From the NCBI RefSeq assembly GCF_016597815.1, contig NZ_VCHA01000002.1, positions 1-64,000 on the forward strand: a stretch of 64,000 nt of DNA, in the 5' to 3' direction. Source of the stretch: Marinobacter sp. DY40_1A1 (lineage in GTDB: Bacteria > Pseudomonadota > Gammaproteobacteria > Pseudomonadales > Oleiphilaceae). Each line of letters starts with the position of its first letter. The stretch's first letter is position 1. Positions 36,783 to 44,531 of the stretch are shown here, piece after piece. The notes under the pieces were generated by a model. That model was given only the letters and a program-made list of their open reading frames with translations, was not told the origin of the DNA and made no database searches. A program made the position numbers and the translations under genes.

Positions 36783-37846
36783 CAGCAGACTGCTTCGCTG
36801 AAAATCTTCTGAAATGGTACGACCAACACGGCAGGCATGACCTGCCGTGGCACCACAACCGCACGGCATACCGGGTTTGGGTTTCTGAAATCATGCTTCA
36901 GCAAACCCAGGTAGCAACCGTTATCCCCTACTATCAAGCGTTCATGGTGCGCTTCCCGGATGTTCAATCTTTGGCGGAGGCGCCCACAGACGACGTACTC
37001 AGCCACTGGTCGGGGCTTGGCTACTACGCCCGCGCCCGCAACCTGCAAAAGGCCGCCCGCACCGTTATGGAAGATTTCGGCGGCACCTTCCCGGCCGCAC
37101 AGGAAGAACTGGAAACCCTCACTGGCATTGGTCGCTCTACTGCCGCCGCTATCGTTGCCCAAGCGTATAACAAGCGTGCAGCCATACTCGACGGTAACGT
37201 AAAGCGGGTGCTTGCTCGCTACCACGCCGTTCCCGGCTGGCCCGGCCAAGCCTCAGTGCAAAAGCAGCTTTGGGTACACGCAGAAGCGCACACACCCAAT
37301 GAGCGTGTTCGGGACTATACCCAAGGCATCATGGATCTTGGCGCACTGGTGTGCACGCGCACACGCCCAGCCTGCGAGGACTGCCCTCTGAAAAAAGACT
37401 GCACGGCATACGCCAGAGGAGAAGCCACCCTCTACCCTGGCTCAAAACCGAAAAAAACGAAGCCGGAAAAAACCACCTGGATGGTAATACTTGAAGACCG
37501 GGATGGTCGCATACTGCTGGAACGCCGACCACCTAGCGGCATCTGGGGAGGGCTGTGGAGCCTACCTGAACTGGACCCGGCATATGGCGCAGATGAATTG
37601 CAGGATGCTTGTGAGAGAAGCCTTGGGGTTGATTGCACAGAGCCAGAGTTGATCGATGGATTTCGTCACACATTTTCCCACTACCACCTGCACATTCAGC
37701 CCGCTCGGCTGAATGTAACCAGGCAAAACACCGTGAAGGACGATGCCCATCAGAAATGGCTGCACCGGCACGAAGCCCTGGCTCTGGGCTTACCAGCGCC
37801 AATCCGCACACTACTCACCAGCCCGGAGCAGGTCAGTCTGCTGTGA
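36779..37846 (+). CDS. mutY: Adenine DNA glycosylase MutY
   Basis: A 355-residue base-excision enzyme removing A opposite 8-oxoG. Catalytic E37 (WVSEIMLQQTQV) and D138 (AILDGNVKRVL), the helix-hairpin-helix LTGIGRSTAAAI, the 4Fe-4S ligands C192, C199, C202, C208 (C-x6-C-x2-C-x5-C), and a C-terminal NUDIX-like domain recognising 8-oxoG (about 225-350) are all present. It starts with GTG in a 4-base overlap with asmA and is followed by yggX, a pairing also found in E. coli. Confidence 0.95.
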   Translation: MTADCFAENLLKWYDQHGRHDLPWHHNRTAYRVWVSEIMLQQTQVATVIPYYQAFMVRFPDVQSLAEAPTDDVLSHWSGLGYYARARNLQKAARTVMEDFGGTFPAAQEELETLTGIGRSTAAAIVAQAYNKRAAILDGNVKRVLARYHAVPGWPGQASVQKQLWVHAEAHTPNERVRDYTQGIMDLGALVCTRTRPACEDCPLKKDCTAYARGEATLYPGSKPKKTKPEKTTWMVILEDRDGRILLERRPPSGIWGGLWSLPELDPAYGADELQDACERSLGVDCTEPELIDGFRHTFSHYHLHIQPARLNVTRQNTVKDDAHQKWLHRHEALALGLPAPIRTLLTSPEQVSLL

Positions 37847-37921
37847 CGACAGCCCACACACTGGCTCAGCCAGTGCCATCTGTTATCATCCAACAACTTA
37901 CCTTTGACATCAGGAGCGATC

Positions 37922-38194
37922 ATGAGCCGCACTGTTTACTGCCGAAAATACCAAAAAGACATGGAAGGCCTGAGCTTTCCACCCATGCCCGGCGCCAAAG
38001 GCCAGGACATTTTCGACAACATCTCCAAGCAGGCCTGGGAAGAATGGCAAAACGAGCAAACAATGCTCATAAACGAAAAGCACCTTAGCCTGATTGATCC
38101 AAACACTCGCAAATACATACAGGCGCAAATGGAGCACTTCTTTAACAACGAGCCTTACGACAAAGCTGAAGGCTACGTGCCACCAGAAAAATAA
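37922..38194 (+). CDS. yggX: Probable Fe(2+)-trafficking protein YggX
   Basis: A 90-residue cytoplasmic protein linked to protection of Fe-S clusters from oxidative damage. It starts [16 protein letters not shown] with the single conserved Cys (C7), then [24 protein letters not shown] and the C-terminal YVPPEK. AGGAGCGATC precedes the ATG at 37922. Conserved neighbour of mutY. Confidence 0.94.
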   Translation: MSRTVYCRKYQKDMEGLSFPPMPGAKGQDIFDNISKQAWEEWQNEQTMLINEKHLSLIDPNTRKYIQAQMEHFFNNEPYDKAEGYVPPEK

Positions 38195-38255
38195 CCCCGG
38201 TTTGGTCAAAGGCTGATCAACCCTGAAAAGATTCAGATATTTTTCCGGGCCGGCC

Positions 38256-38284
38256 TTGACTCACTACACCGAAACCGGTTTAAT
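38256..38284 (+). promoter_or_regulatory. Sigma-70 promoter of tRNA-Phe
   Basis: TTGACT (38256-38261), a 17-base spacer and TTTAAT (38279-38284) precede the tRNA by about 30 bases. The GC-rich stretch GCGCCCC right after the -10 is the discriminator type of stringently controlled stable-RNA promoters. Confidence 0.75.
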
Positions 38285-38315
38285 AGCGCCCCGTTGCATA
38301 GCAGTAAAGCAACTT

Positions 38316-38391
38316 GCCCGGATAGCTCAGTCGGTAGAGCAGAGGATTGAAAATCCTCGTGTCGGTGGTTCGATTCCGCCTCCGGGCACCA
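38316..38391 (+). tRNA. tRNA-Phe (anticodon GAA)
   Basis: A 76-base cloverleaf with encoded CCA. The acceptor arms GCCCGGA and TCCGGGC pair fully; the D-arm is GCTC-AGTCGGTA-GAGC; the anticodon stem GAGGA/TCCTC encloses the loop TTGAAAA with anticodon GAA at 38349-38351; the T-arm has GGTTCGATTCC. It is a single tRNA with its own promoter and terminator. Confidence 0.97.
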
Positions 38392-38406
38392 TTAAGAATT
38401 CAGATG

Positions 38407-38428
38407 AAACCCGCCTCGTGCGGGTTTT
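38407..38428 (+). terminator. Terminator of tRNA-Phe
   Basis: AAACCCGC (38407-38414), loop CTCGT and GCGGGTTT (38420-38427) make an 8-bp stem ending in TTTTGTTGTTT. Sixteen bases after the tRNA, it can also stop the leftward GGDEF gene transcript because of the A-rich flank, though the run there is only three long. Confidence 0.8.
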
Positions 38429-38464
38429 GTTGTTTCTGTGCATCCATTATTCGAAATACAGCCA

Positions 38465-40183
38465 TCAGGCCGCAGAGCACACGCGGTTTCGCCCTTCGGC
38501 TTTGGCGTCATACAGCGCCTTGTCGGCCCGCTCGGTGGCGTCTTCAACCGATTCTGCAGCACTATTAACTTGTGCAACGCCCATACTTACCGTAATCCGA
38601 ATGCTTACACCATTGCCGACCTCGACAACATGTTTTTCAACGCCTTGGCGAATGCGCTCAGCACAGCCTTCGGCCTCTACGTGGTCGGCGCCGGGTAAAA
38701 GAATCATAAATTCCTCACCGCCAAAGCGGGCAACCAGATCTCTGTCTCGACTGAATTTCTGAAAAATACCCGCCATATCCTTCAAAACCAGGTCTCCGGC
38801 GTGGTGCCCGTAGGTGTCGTTGACTGCCTTAAAATGATCGATATCCAGGGCAATGACAGACACCTGCTCCCCTGTAGTTCTAGCCTGTTGAACCAGACAC
38901 TCACCCTCAGTCATAAAAAACCGCCGATTATAAAGCTGAGTAAGTGGATCAGTGGCGGCCTGTCGTTTGAGTTCATCCTGCTGGGCCCGGATATCCTCCA
39001 GCACTTTAATCCGGTACGAAATGATGAACGCCAGCGTGATCGCTTCCAGCACAATGCCAATCCCGACACCGCGGCTATTGAGGTAGTTTGGCTCAATCAA
39101 ACCCTTATAGAACAGCACCGCGAGGCCGTTGAATACCACAAAGAAACTGTGCCCCACGAGAAAGAATTTCGCCAAGGGGTGGCCTTTGCGTAATATCGAG
39201 AGGCTTACCGAAAAAGTGACTACCATCATTAGCGCAGCCAGGGTGCTTGCGGGTATTAAAGCCCCCTCAATATCAAACAGGCCGTAACAGAAGCCTGCAA
39301 TGAGCAAAACCAGCAATCCCTTCAGAATTCGATGCTCGGTAACGTAAAACCCTCGAGTCTCGAAAATCACCATCATGAACAGCACAAGAAAAATCGGCAT
39401 AGTAAATACCGAAAGGTTCAATATAAAAACGGCATCTCCGTATACGTTGAACGCTTTGGCAAGCAATCCGTAAGAAAGCGCTATCCAGATAACGCCAGAT
39501 ATCAGGTAGAGGGAGTAAAGTATGTTCTCTTTCTTGCTGGTGGCGAAGTAAAGCAGGCCGTTGTAGAACACCAGCGCCATCATCATTCCTACCAGCAGTG
39601 CGATGTCGAGATGGCCGCCAACCAAAGCCTTTCGCGAGTTCTTATCGTCATAAATTTCCGCCGCAAACCACTGATGGGAGTACAGATGACTGCGGATATA
39701 GAAAACCGTGGTTTCTCCTGCTGGCACCGAAAACGGATAGACGATTGTGCCCCGATACATCAGGGGGTTGTCGCTGGCATCGTTAAGATTAACCGTCGCC
39801 CGGCCCACCAAGCCTTGGGAACGCTCCTCATAAATATCTATTGCCCGCACCTGATAAGCCGCAGGCATGTGCAGAAACAGGGCCCTTGCCTCAAGCCCCG
39901 GGTTATGCAGCTCAATCCGGTGCCAGGTAACCGATGCCCCCGTGCCGAGCGTAGCGGTGCTGTTTGCGGGCTCGAAGGCGTGATTGCGGGCAGTTTCGTA
40001 ATCAAGCGATTGCTCGTTATCCACGAAATAACCCACCGGAAAGTCCGCCAACCGGATCTCTTCACCACTCACATCCAGAGGCGGCGCTGCGTACCCCGCA
40101 AAACTCACAGCCCAAAGCAGAAGAATGTATAAAATTCCTCTGCCAGGTGTTTTTGTCGGTGCCCTTGGGGAAATCCGCATCAT
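38465..40183 (-). CDS. 7TMR-DISM diguanylate cyclase
   Basis: A 572-residue membrane sensor. A signal peptide is followed by a periplasmic 7TMR-DISMED2 domain (about residues 40-185), seven membrane helices (7TMR-DISM_7TM, about 190-395), a short linker and a GGDEF domain (about 410-570). The active loop is GGEEF (488-492), and RDRD (479-482), five residues before it, is the RxxD inhibitory I-site, so an active, product-inhibited cyclase making c-di-GMP is expected. The ligand of the DISM part is unknown; carbohydrates are proposed for the family. Its ATG overlaps the stop of the upstream usp gene (ATGA). Confidence 0.9.
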   Translation of the reverse strand: MMRISPRAPTKTPGRGILYILLLWAVSFAGYAAPPLDVSGEEIRLADFPVGYFVDNEQSLDYETARNHAFEPANSTATLGTGASVTWHRIELHNPGLEARALFLHMPAAYQVRAIDIYEERSQGLVGRATVNLNDASDNPLMYRGTIVYPFSVPAGETTVFYIRSHLYSHQWFAAEIYDDKNSRKALVGGHLDIALLVGMMMALVFYNGLLYFATSKKENILYSLYLISGVIWIALSYGLLAKAFNVYGDAVFILNLSVFTMPIFLVLFMMVIFETRGFYVTEHRILKGLLVLLIAGFCYGLFDIEGALIPASTLAALMMVVTFSVSLSILRKGHPLAKFFLVGHSFFVVFNGLAVLFYKGLIEPNYLNSRGVGIGIVLEAITLAFIISYRIKVLEDIRAQQDELKRQAATDPLTQLYNRRFFMTEGECLVQQARTTGEQVSVIALDIDHFKAVNDTYGHHAGDLVLKDMAGIFQKFSRDRDLVARFGGEEFMILLPGADHVEAEGCAERIRQGVEKHVVEVGNGVSIRITVSMGVAQVNSAAESVEDATERADKALYDAKAEGRNRVCSAA

Positions 40184-40620
40184 CCATTCACAACAGTAAC
40201 TGGCCCCGTAGCATGCCGAACGACCTTTTCGCTGATACTGCCAAGCGTGAGACTCCGTAATAAAGAATGTCCTCGCCTCCCCAAAACCAGGTGGTCACCC
40301 GGATTACTTTCCAGGTAGTCGATAATTTCCTTGGCAGGGTCACCCCTGAGTAGCACTTCTACAGCTGGCTCAACAACGTCGCCGATAGCTTCCTTGGCAG
40401 CGGCAAACACTTCGCGTCCGTAGCTTTGCACCTCTGCATCAATATTCTCCGGCATTTTTCCACTAATTACCTTTTTTTCTATCCGGGCACTCGAAAACAC
40501 CGTTAAGAGTTTGAGTGGCTGCCCCGTCGCCTTGGCTAGTAAAGCCGCCATTCTGGCCGCCTCCGCTGAGTGCTTTGAGCCGTCACATGCAACCACTATG
40601 CAGGCAGGATCTTTTGCCAT
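40180..40620 (-). CDS. Universal stress protein, UspA family
   Basis: A 146-residue Usp domain: IVVACDGSKHSAEAARMAALLA at the N-terminus, and the ATP-binding motif GRRGHSLLRSLTLGSISEKVVRHATGPVTVV (G-2x-G-9x-G-S pattern) near the end, so unlike the Usp at 1859 this one should bind ATP. GGAG lies before the ATG. It is translationally coupled to the diguanylate cyclase gene, suggesting a link of stress sensing to c-di-GMP. Confidence 0.88.
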   Translation of the reverse strand: MAKDPACIVVACDGSKHSAEAARMAALLAKATGQPLKLLTVFSSARIEKKVISGKMPENIDAEVQSYGREVFAAAKEAIGDVVEPAVEVLLRGDPAKEIIDYLESNPGDHLVLGRRGHSLLRSLTLGSISEKVVRHATGPVTVVNG

Positions 40621-40637
40621 GACACGTCTCCATTTCT

Positions 40638-40651
40638 ATTGAGTACTCAAT
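40638..40651. promoter_or_regulatory. 14-bp perfect palindrome upstream of usp-dgc operon
   Basis: ATTGAGTACTCAAT is a perfect palindrome located 18 bases upstream of the Usp start codon. It is two bases too short to be an FNR box. It may be an operator; the regulator is not identifiable. Confidence 0.35.
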
Positions 40652-40798
40652 CACCATAGCATAGACCGCTTCTGGCATTGCCAAATGCCACAGGCCCTTG
40701 GCCCCGCGCCTAAAAACAACCAAGTGTCGCATTAGCACAAGCTTTTGTTTTGCTGCCACTGTAACTTCAAGCCATCAATAAAAATAATGAGGGTAGCA

Positions 40799-41914
40799 AT
40801 GGCTGATCACTTTGTAGCTTTTTCCATTCCGTTTTTCTTGCTGTTTATAGGTCTGGAATCACTGTTTTTCTGGCGTAAAAACCGGACTTCGCTGCGTGTG
40901 AACGATAGCCTCACCAACATGAGTTGCGGAATAATCACGCTGATATTCGAACTGTTCACCAAGGGTGGCTTGTTCGTGATTTTTGCCTATCTGTCCAACA
41001 GGTTCGGCCTGTTTGAATGGAGCATGAACTCTGCGTTTACCTGGATTCTGTTTTTCTTCGTTTACGACTTCTTTTACTACTGGGGCCACCGACTGTCCCA
41101 CACCATCAACTTTATGTGGAATGGCCACCTCCCTCATCATCAAAGTGAGGAATACAATTTTACGGTAGCCCTTCGCCAAGGCGCCCTGCAAGACACTTTG
41201 GTATTCCCGATTTTTCTTCCAATGGCATTTATGGGCTGCCCCATCGAAGTCTTCGCAACCGTTCTGTTGCTGAACAAGTTCTTCCAGTTCTGGATACACA
41301 CTAAAGCCATTGGCAGGGTGCCGTTTATTGAGGGTATTTTAAACACGCCATCGGCTCATCGTGTACACCACGCGGTTAATCCACGGTATGTCGACAAAAA
41401 CCACGGCGGGGTAATCATGCTTTGGGACAAGCTTTTTGGAACCTGGGCAGAAGAGCGGGATGACGAGCCCTGCATCTACGGCGTGCGTAAGCCCTATCGA
41501 AGCTGGGACCCTCTATACGCTCATGTTGACTGGTGGGCAAGGCTGTGGAAAGACGCAGTGAATACAGAAAAATGGAGCGACAAAATCAAACTCTGGTTCA
41601 TGCCAACAGGCTGGCGCCCCGCGGATGTCACTGAAAACGATCCCTGGAAGCCCTATGATATTGAGAACTATAAAAAGTACGACCCGGAAGTAAACCTCTG
41701 GCAAAAAATTACGGCGGTTGCCCTGTTTTTAGCCACTCTTCCTGTTATCAGCCATCTGCTTTTTGAGCAGTTCAGCTTGCCCCTGTGGAAAAAAGCAGCC
41801 CTGTCAGTGGTAGTAGTGGTCTGTCTGTATGCCTGCGCTTACCTGCTCAATGGCACCAAACGCAAATCTCTGGAGGGAATTACAACGAAGAGGACGAACG
41901 AAGAATTTTCGTAA
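40799..41914 (+). CDS. Fatty acid hydroxylase/sterol desaturase family protein
   Basis: A 371-residue membrane di-iron oxygenase with about five membrane segments in the first half and two more at the C-terminus. The eight-histidine set is present: HRLSH, HLPHH and HRVHH, plus GHR and HTK segments. The family includes sterol desaturases, alkylglycerol monooxygenase and carotenoid hydroxylases; the substrate here is unknown. I start at the ATG at 40799, where GAGGG precedes it, rather than at ATGs 4 or 18 codons earlier. The C-terminal region after residue 210, with many Trp and Lys, is outside the catalytic domain. Confidence 0.85.
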   Translation: MADHFVAFSIPFFLLFIGLESLFFWRKNRTSLRVNDSLTNMSCGIITLIFELFTKGGLFVIFAYLSNRFGLFEWSMNSAFTWILFFFVYDFFYYWGHRLSHTINFMWNGHLPHHQSEEYNFTVALRQGALQDTLVFPIFLPMAFMGCPIEVFATVLLLNKFFQFWIHTKAIGRVPFIEGILNTPSAHRVHHAVNPRYVDKNHGGVIMLWDKLFGTWAEERDDEPCIYGVRKPYRSWDPLYAHVDWWARLWKDAVNTEKWSDKIKLWFMPTGWRPADVTENDPWKPYDIENYKKYDPEVNLWQKITAVALFLATLPVISHLLFEQFSLPLWKKAALSVVVVVCLYACAYLLNGTKRKSLEGITTKRTNEEFS

Positions 41915-41923
41915 AACAGCCCA

Positions 41924-42079
41924 TCAGGCAGCTTTGCGAAAATCCTCCATCCGTACACTCCTATCGCGGTTGCGGCGGTACTTGCTCTTATCTTCAACCA
42001 CGCGCATCTGATACTTCGGGGTTTTGAGTTCCCGCTGCACCGCACTGTGCTTTGTAGGCATCGCCTTCTTTTTCGCCAT
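41924..42079 (-). CDS. Small basic protein, 51 residues
   Basis: An ATG at 42079 with GGAGAG seven bases upstream opens a 51-codon frame ending TGA at 41926-41924. The product begins MAKKKAMPTKHSAVQRELKT, continues with PKYQMRVVEDKSKYRRNRDR, and ends VRMEDFRKAA. It is very rich in Lys and Arg (about one residue in three). The segment L-x-T-P-x-Y-x-x-RVV-x-x-K-x-x-Y-x-R recalls the C-terminal half of the ribosome-rescue factor ArfA, but the KGKGS core of ArfA is missing, so this is only a hint. It converges on the sterol desaturase-type gene with 9 bases between stops. RNA or ribosome binding is a reasonable guess. Confidence 0.6.
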   Translation of the reverse strand: MAKKKAMPTKHSAVQRELKTPKYQMRVVEDKSKYRRNRDRSVRMEDFRKAA

Positions 42080-42311
42080 AGTAATCTCTCCATCGGCCGT
42101 TGTGTTCTAACGCTCACATCATAGCATTTACCGAGACATCAAAGAGCATAAGGAAAGACACGCATCCCATATCCTGTCTGCCCTCTGCCGTGTTTTCTGC
42201 GCACCTGTCCTTCCCACTCGTTAACAAAACTCAACAGAAGTACACACGGCCAACCATTACCCTTAGCGCCCTACTCAATTACCCCCTATTCTGAAGGACC
42301 TTTAAACGCAT

Positions 42312-42704
42312 ATGAATAACACCGATCTGGTTTTCCAAAGCTACGGAAGGTGCTGCAACCGTGATGAGTTTTTCGTGGATTTTTACGACCATTTCATGTC
42401 GAGCTCGGATGCCATCAAGAACCGCTTTGTGAATACAGATATGCCCGCACAACGACACCTTCTTCGTCACGGGGTTTTGCAGCTGATTCTCACGTCTCGC
42501 GGCATGTCAGACCGCAAGCTCAGAGCGCTTGGCGAAAGCCACAACCGCTCAAACTTCAACATCAATCCCGAGTGGTATTCACTGTGGCTGGATGCGTTAC
42601 TGAAAACTGTTCGCCTTCATGACCCGGAATACACCAGGGAGCTTGGGGAAGCCTGGAGAGAAGTGCTCACGCCTGGAATCGATCTGATTCGCGGCGCCTA
42701 CTAA
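42312..42704 (+). CDS. Single-domain globin-like protein
   Basis: A 130-residue all-helical protein with the globin pattern: a first helix with FFVDFYDHFMSSSDAIKNRF (CD corner Phe), then a GMSDRKLRALGESHNRSNFNINPEWY segment in which H77 is the probable proximal haem ligand, and a last helix with WREVLTPGIDLIR. It resembles the globin domain of globin-coupled sensors without any output domain. Oxygen or NO binding is likely. AAGG lies 14 bases before the ATG, a long spacing, so the start is not certain. It stands 81 bases before the SulP gene. Confidence 0.75.
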   Translation: MNNTDLVFQSYGRCCNRDEFFVDFYDHFMSSSDAIKNRFVNTDMPAQRHLLRHGVLQLILTSRGMSDRKLRALGESHNRSNFNINPEWYSLWLDALLKTVRLHDPEYTRELGEAWREVLTPGIDLIRGAY

Positions 42705-42785
42705 GGGCACCCGCTGATACTGCTTGATTCAGCCAATTGATTTCCACACACTTGTAGGCCAGCCCTCAAGCGATAAGCTGCGTTT

Positions 42786-44531
42786 ATGCTCTACAAACTA
42801 TTTCCCGGCTTGCTCTGGCTGCAGGGATACACGGCCCACACCCTAAGACAAGACGTGGTGTCGGGCCTGGCTATTGGCGTCATGTTGATCCCGCAAAGCA
42901 TGGGCTACGCGGTGCTGGCCGGCTTGCCACCAGAGTTTGGGCTCTACGCTTCGATCTTTCCGCCGCTGCTTTACGCATTACTGGGCACCTCGAACAAAAT
43001 CTCTATCGGGCCGGTGGCACTGGATGCCATTCTTATTCTTTCCGGGCTCAGTGTGCTCGCCGAGCCCGGTTCTGATCAATACCTTCAGCTTGCGATTGAA
43101 TTAACCCTTCTGGTTGGCTTGATTCAGTTTCTGTTCGGGCTGCTGCGTTTTGGATTTATCGCCAACTTTCTTTCCTATCCGGTTGTTGTGGGTTACACCT
43201 CAGCGGCGGCCATCATCATTATCGGCAGCCAACTTCAGAGCCTGACTGGGGTTCATGTCGAAAGTGCCAACGTGCTCGACCTTTGCTATCAGCTATTACT
43301 GAGAATTGGTGACTGGCATGGCATTACGGTGGGAATTTCTGTAGCCAGTTTGCTGTTTATTTTTCTTTGTAAACGCCGGGCACCCAAGGTGCCGAACGCG
43401 CTCATTCTGCTGGTTGGCACCATGCTGTTATCCGGGCTCTTCCATGCCGGCCAGGCTGGTGTTGAGGTTATTAATTCTGTGCCTCAGGGCTTCCCTTCTC
43501 TGCAATTCCCCGAGCTCAGTATGGCAAAACTCGGCGAGTTACTTCCGGTGGCATTTACCGTAGCCCTCATGGGCTTTGTAGGCACCATGTCGATTTGCAA
43601 ATCCCAGGAGTCGCCAAAGGACAAGCGCAGTGTACAGCCTAATCAGGAGTTGATTGCGCTTGGCCTGGCCAATGCTCTGGGCGCCATGTTCCGAAGTTTT
43701 CCTGTTTCTGCCAGTTTTTCACGCAGTGCTGCCATGCGCGAGGCCGGGGCGCTGACTCAAATATCAGGGCTCATCTCTTCTGGTCTGATTGCCATTACAG
43801 TGGTTTTCCTTACACCACTATTCACCGACTACCCCCTGCCGAAAGCGGCACTGGCAGCAATTATCGTTATGTCTGTGCTGGGGCTATTCAAGTACAAAGA
43901 GATAAAGGGATTGTTCCAACAGGACAGGAGGGAGTTTCTGATTCTGCTGGTTACCTTTGTTATCACCATTTTACTGGGCGTACAGCAGGGCCTGCTTATT
44001 GGTGTGGCTGTGTCTTTGATGCTGGTGATTTATAACAGCACAACCCCACACATGGCTGAGCTTGGGAAGCTTGATGGCGAAGATCTTTATCGCAACATCC
44101 ACAGATTCGAAAGCATTAGCGTGCGTAAGGATTTGCTGATTTTCCGCTTTGATGCGCCGCTCTATTTCGCCAACAAAGACTATTTCAAATCCCGGCTATA
44201 CAGCCTTATCAAGAAGCGGCCGGAAGGTGCCTTGAAAGCGGTGATACTGGATGCTCAATCTGTAAGCAGCATCGACAGCACCTCCCTGATCATGCTGGAG
44301 AGCGTGATCGAAAATCTGCAGGAGCAAGGGATTGAGTTTTATCTGGTTAGCCTGATAGGCCCTGTGCGCGACACGCTTACACAATCAGCGGCACTGCGTG
44401 AGTATTTTCTGGCCGAACACATGTTCCCCCAGATACCAGATGCGGTGCTGTACATTGATCAGGGCATCAGCTCCCGCGCCTCAATTGCCAAACAGAGCAA
44501 TGCAGCAAAGGCGCGGCGCGTCAAAAGCTAG
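42786..44531 (+). CDS. SulP family anion transporter with STAS domain
   Basis: A 581-residue inner-membrane transporter. The membrane part (about residues 15-410) begins QDVVSGLAIGVMLIPQSMGYAVLAGLPPEFGLYASIFPPLLYALLGTS read in segments, the SulP signature, and helix 10 has FPVSASFSRSA. The cytoplasmic STAS domain (about 440-555) includes VILDAQSVSSIDSTSLIML. Substrates of bacterial SulPs include sulfate, bicarbonate and dicarboxylates; none can be chosen here, though a carbonic anhydrase is not adjacent. Its TAG stop overlaps the convergent exporter gene stop in CTAG. Confidence 0.9.
   Translation: MLYKLFPGLLWLQGYTAHTLRQDVVSGLAIGVMLIPQSMGYAVLAGLPPEFGLYASIFPPLLYALLGTSNKISIGPVALDAILILSGLSVLAEPGSDQYLQLAIELTLLVGLIQFLFGLLRFGFIANFLSYPVVVGYTSAAAIIIIGSQLQSLTGVHVESANVLDLCYQLLLRIGDWHGITVGISVASLLFIFLCKRRAPKVPNALILLVGTMLLSGLFHAGQAGVEVINSVPQGFPSLQFPELSMAKLGELLPVAFTVALMGFVGTMSICKSQESPKDKRSVQPNQELIALGLANALGAMFRSFPVSASFSRSAAMREAGALTQISGLISSGLIAITVVFLTPLFTDYPLPKAALAAIIVMSVLGLFKYKEIKGLFQQDRREFLILLVTFVITILLGVQQGLLIGVAVSLMLVIYNSTTPHMAELGKLDGEDLYRNIHRFESISVRKDLLIFRFDAPLYFANKDYFKSRLYSLIKKRPEGALKAVILDAQSVSSIDSTSLIMLESVIENLQEQGIEFYLVSLIGPVRDTLTQSAALREYFLAEHMFPQIPDAVLYIDQGISSRASIAKQSNAAKARRVKS

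Noticed and set aside
39332..40132. 266-codon open frame opposite the diguanylate cyclase
   Set aside because: It is opposite the membrane and DISM domains of a clear gene, with no homology pattern.
42100..42294. 64-codon frame upstream of the globin gene
   Set aside because: No ribosome site, low-complexity composition and no family pattern; treated as intergenic.
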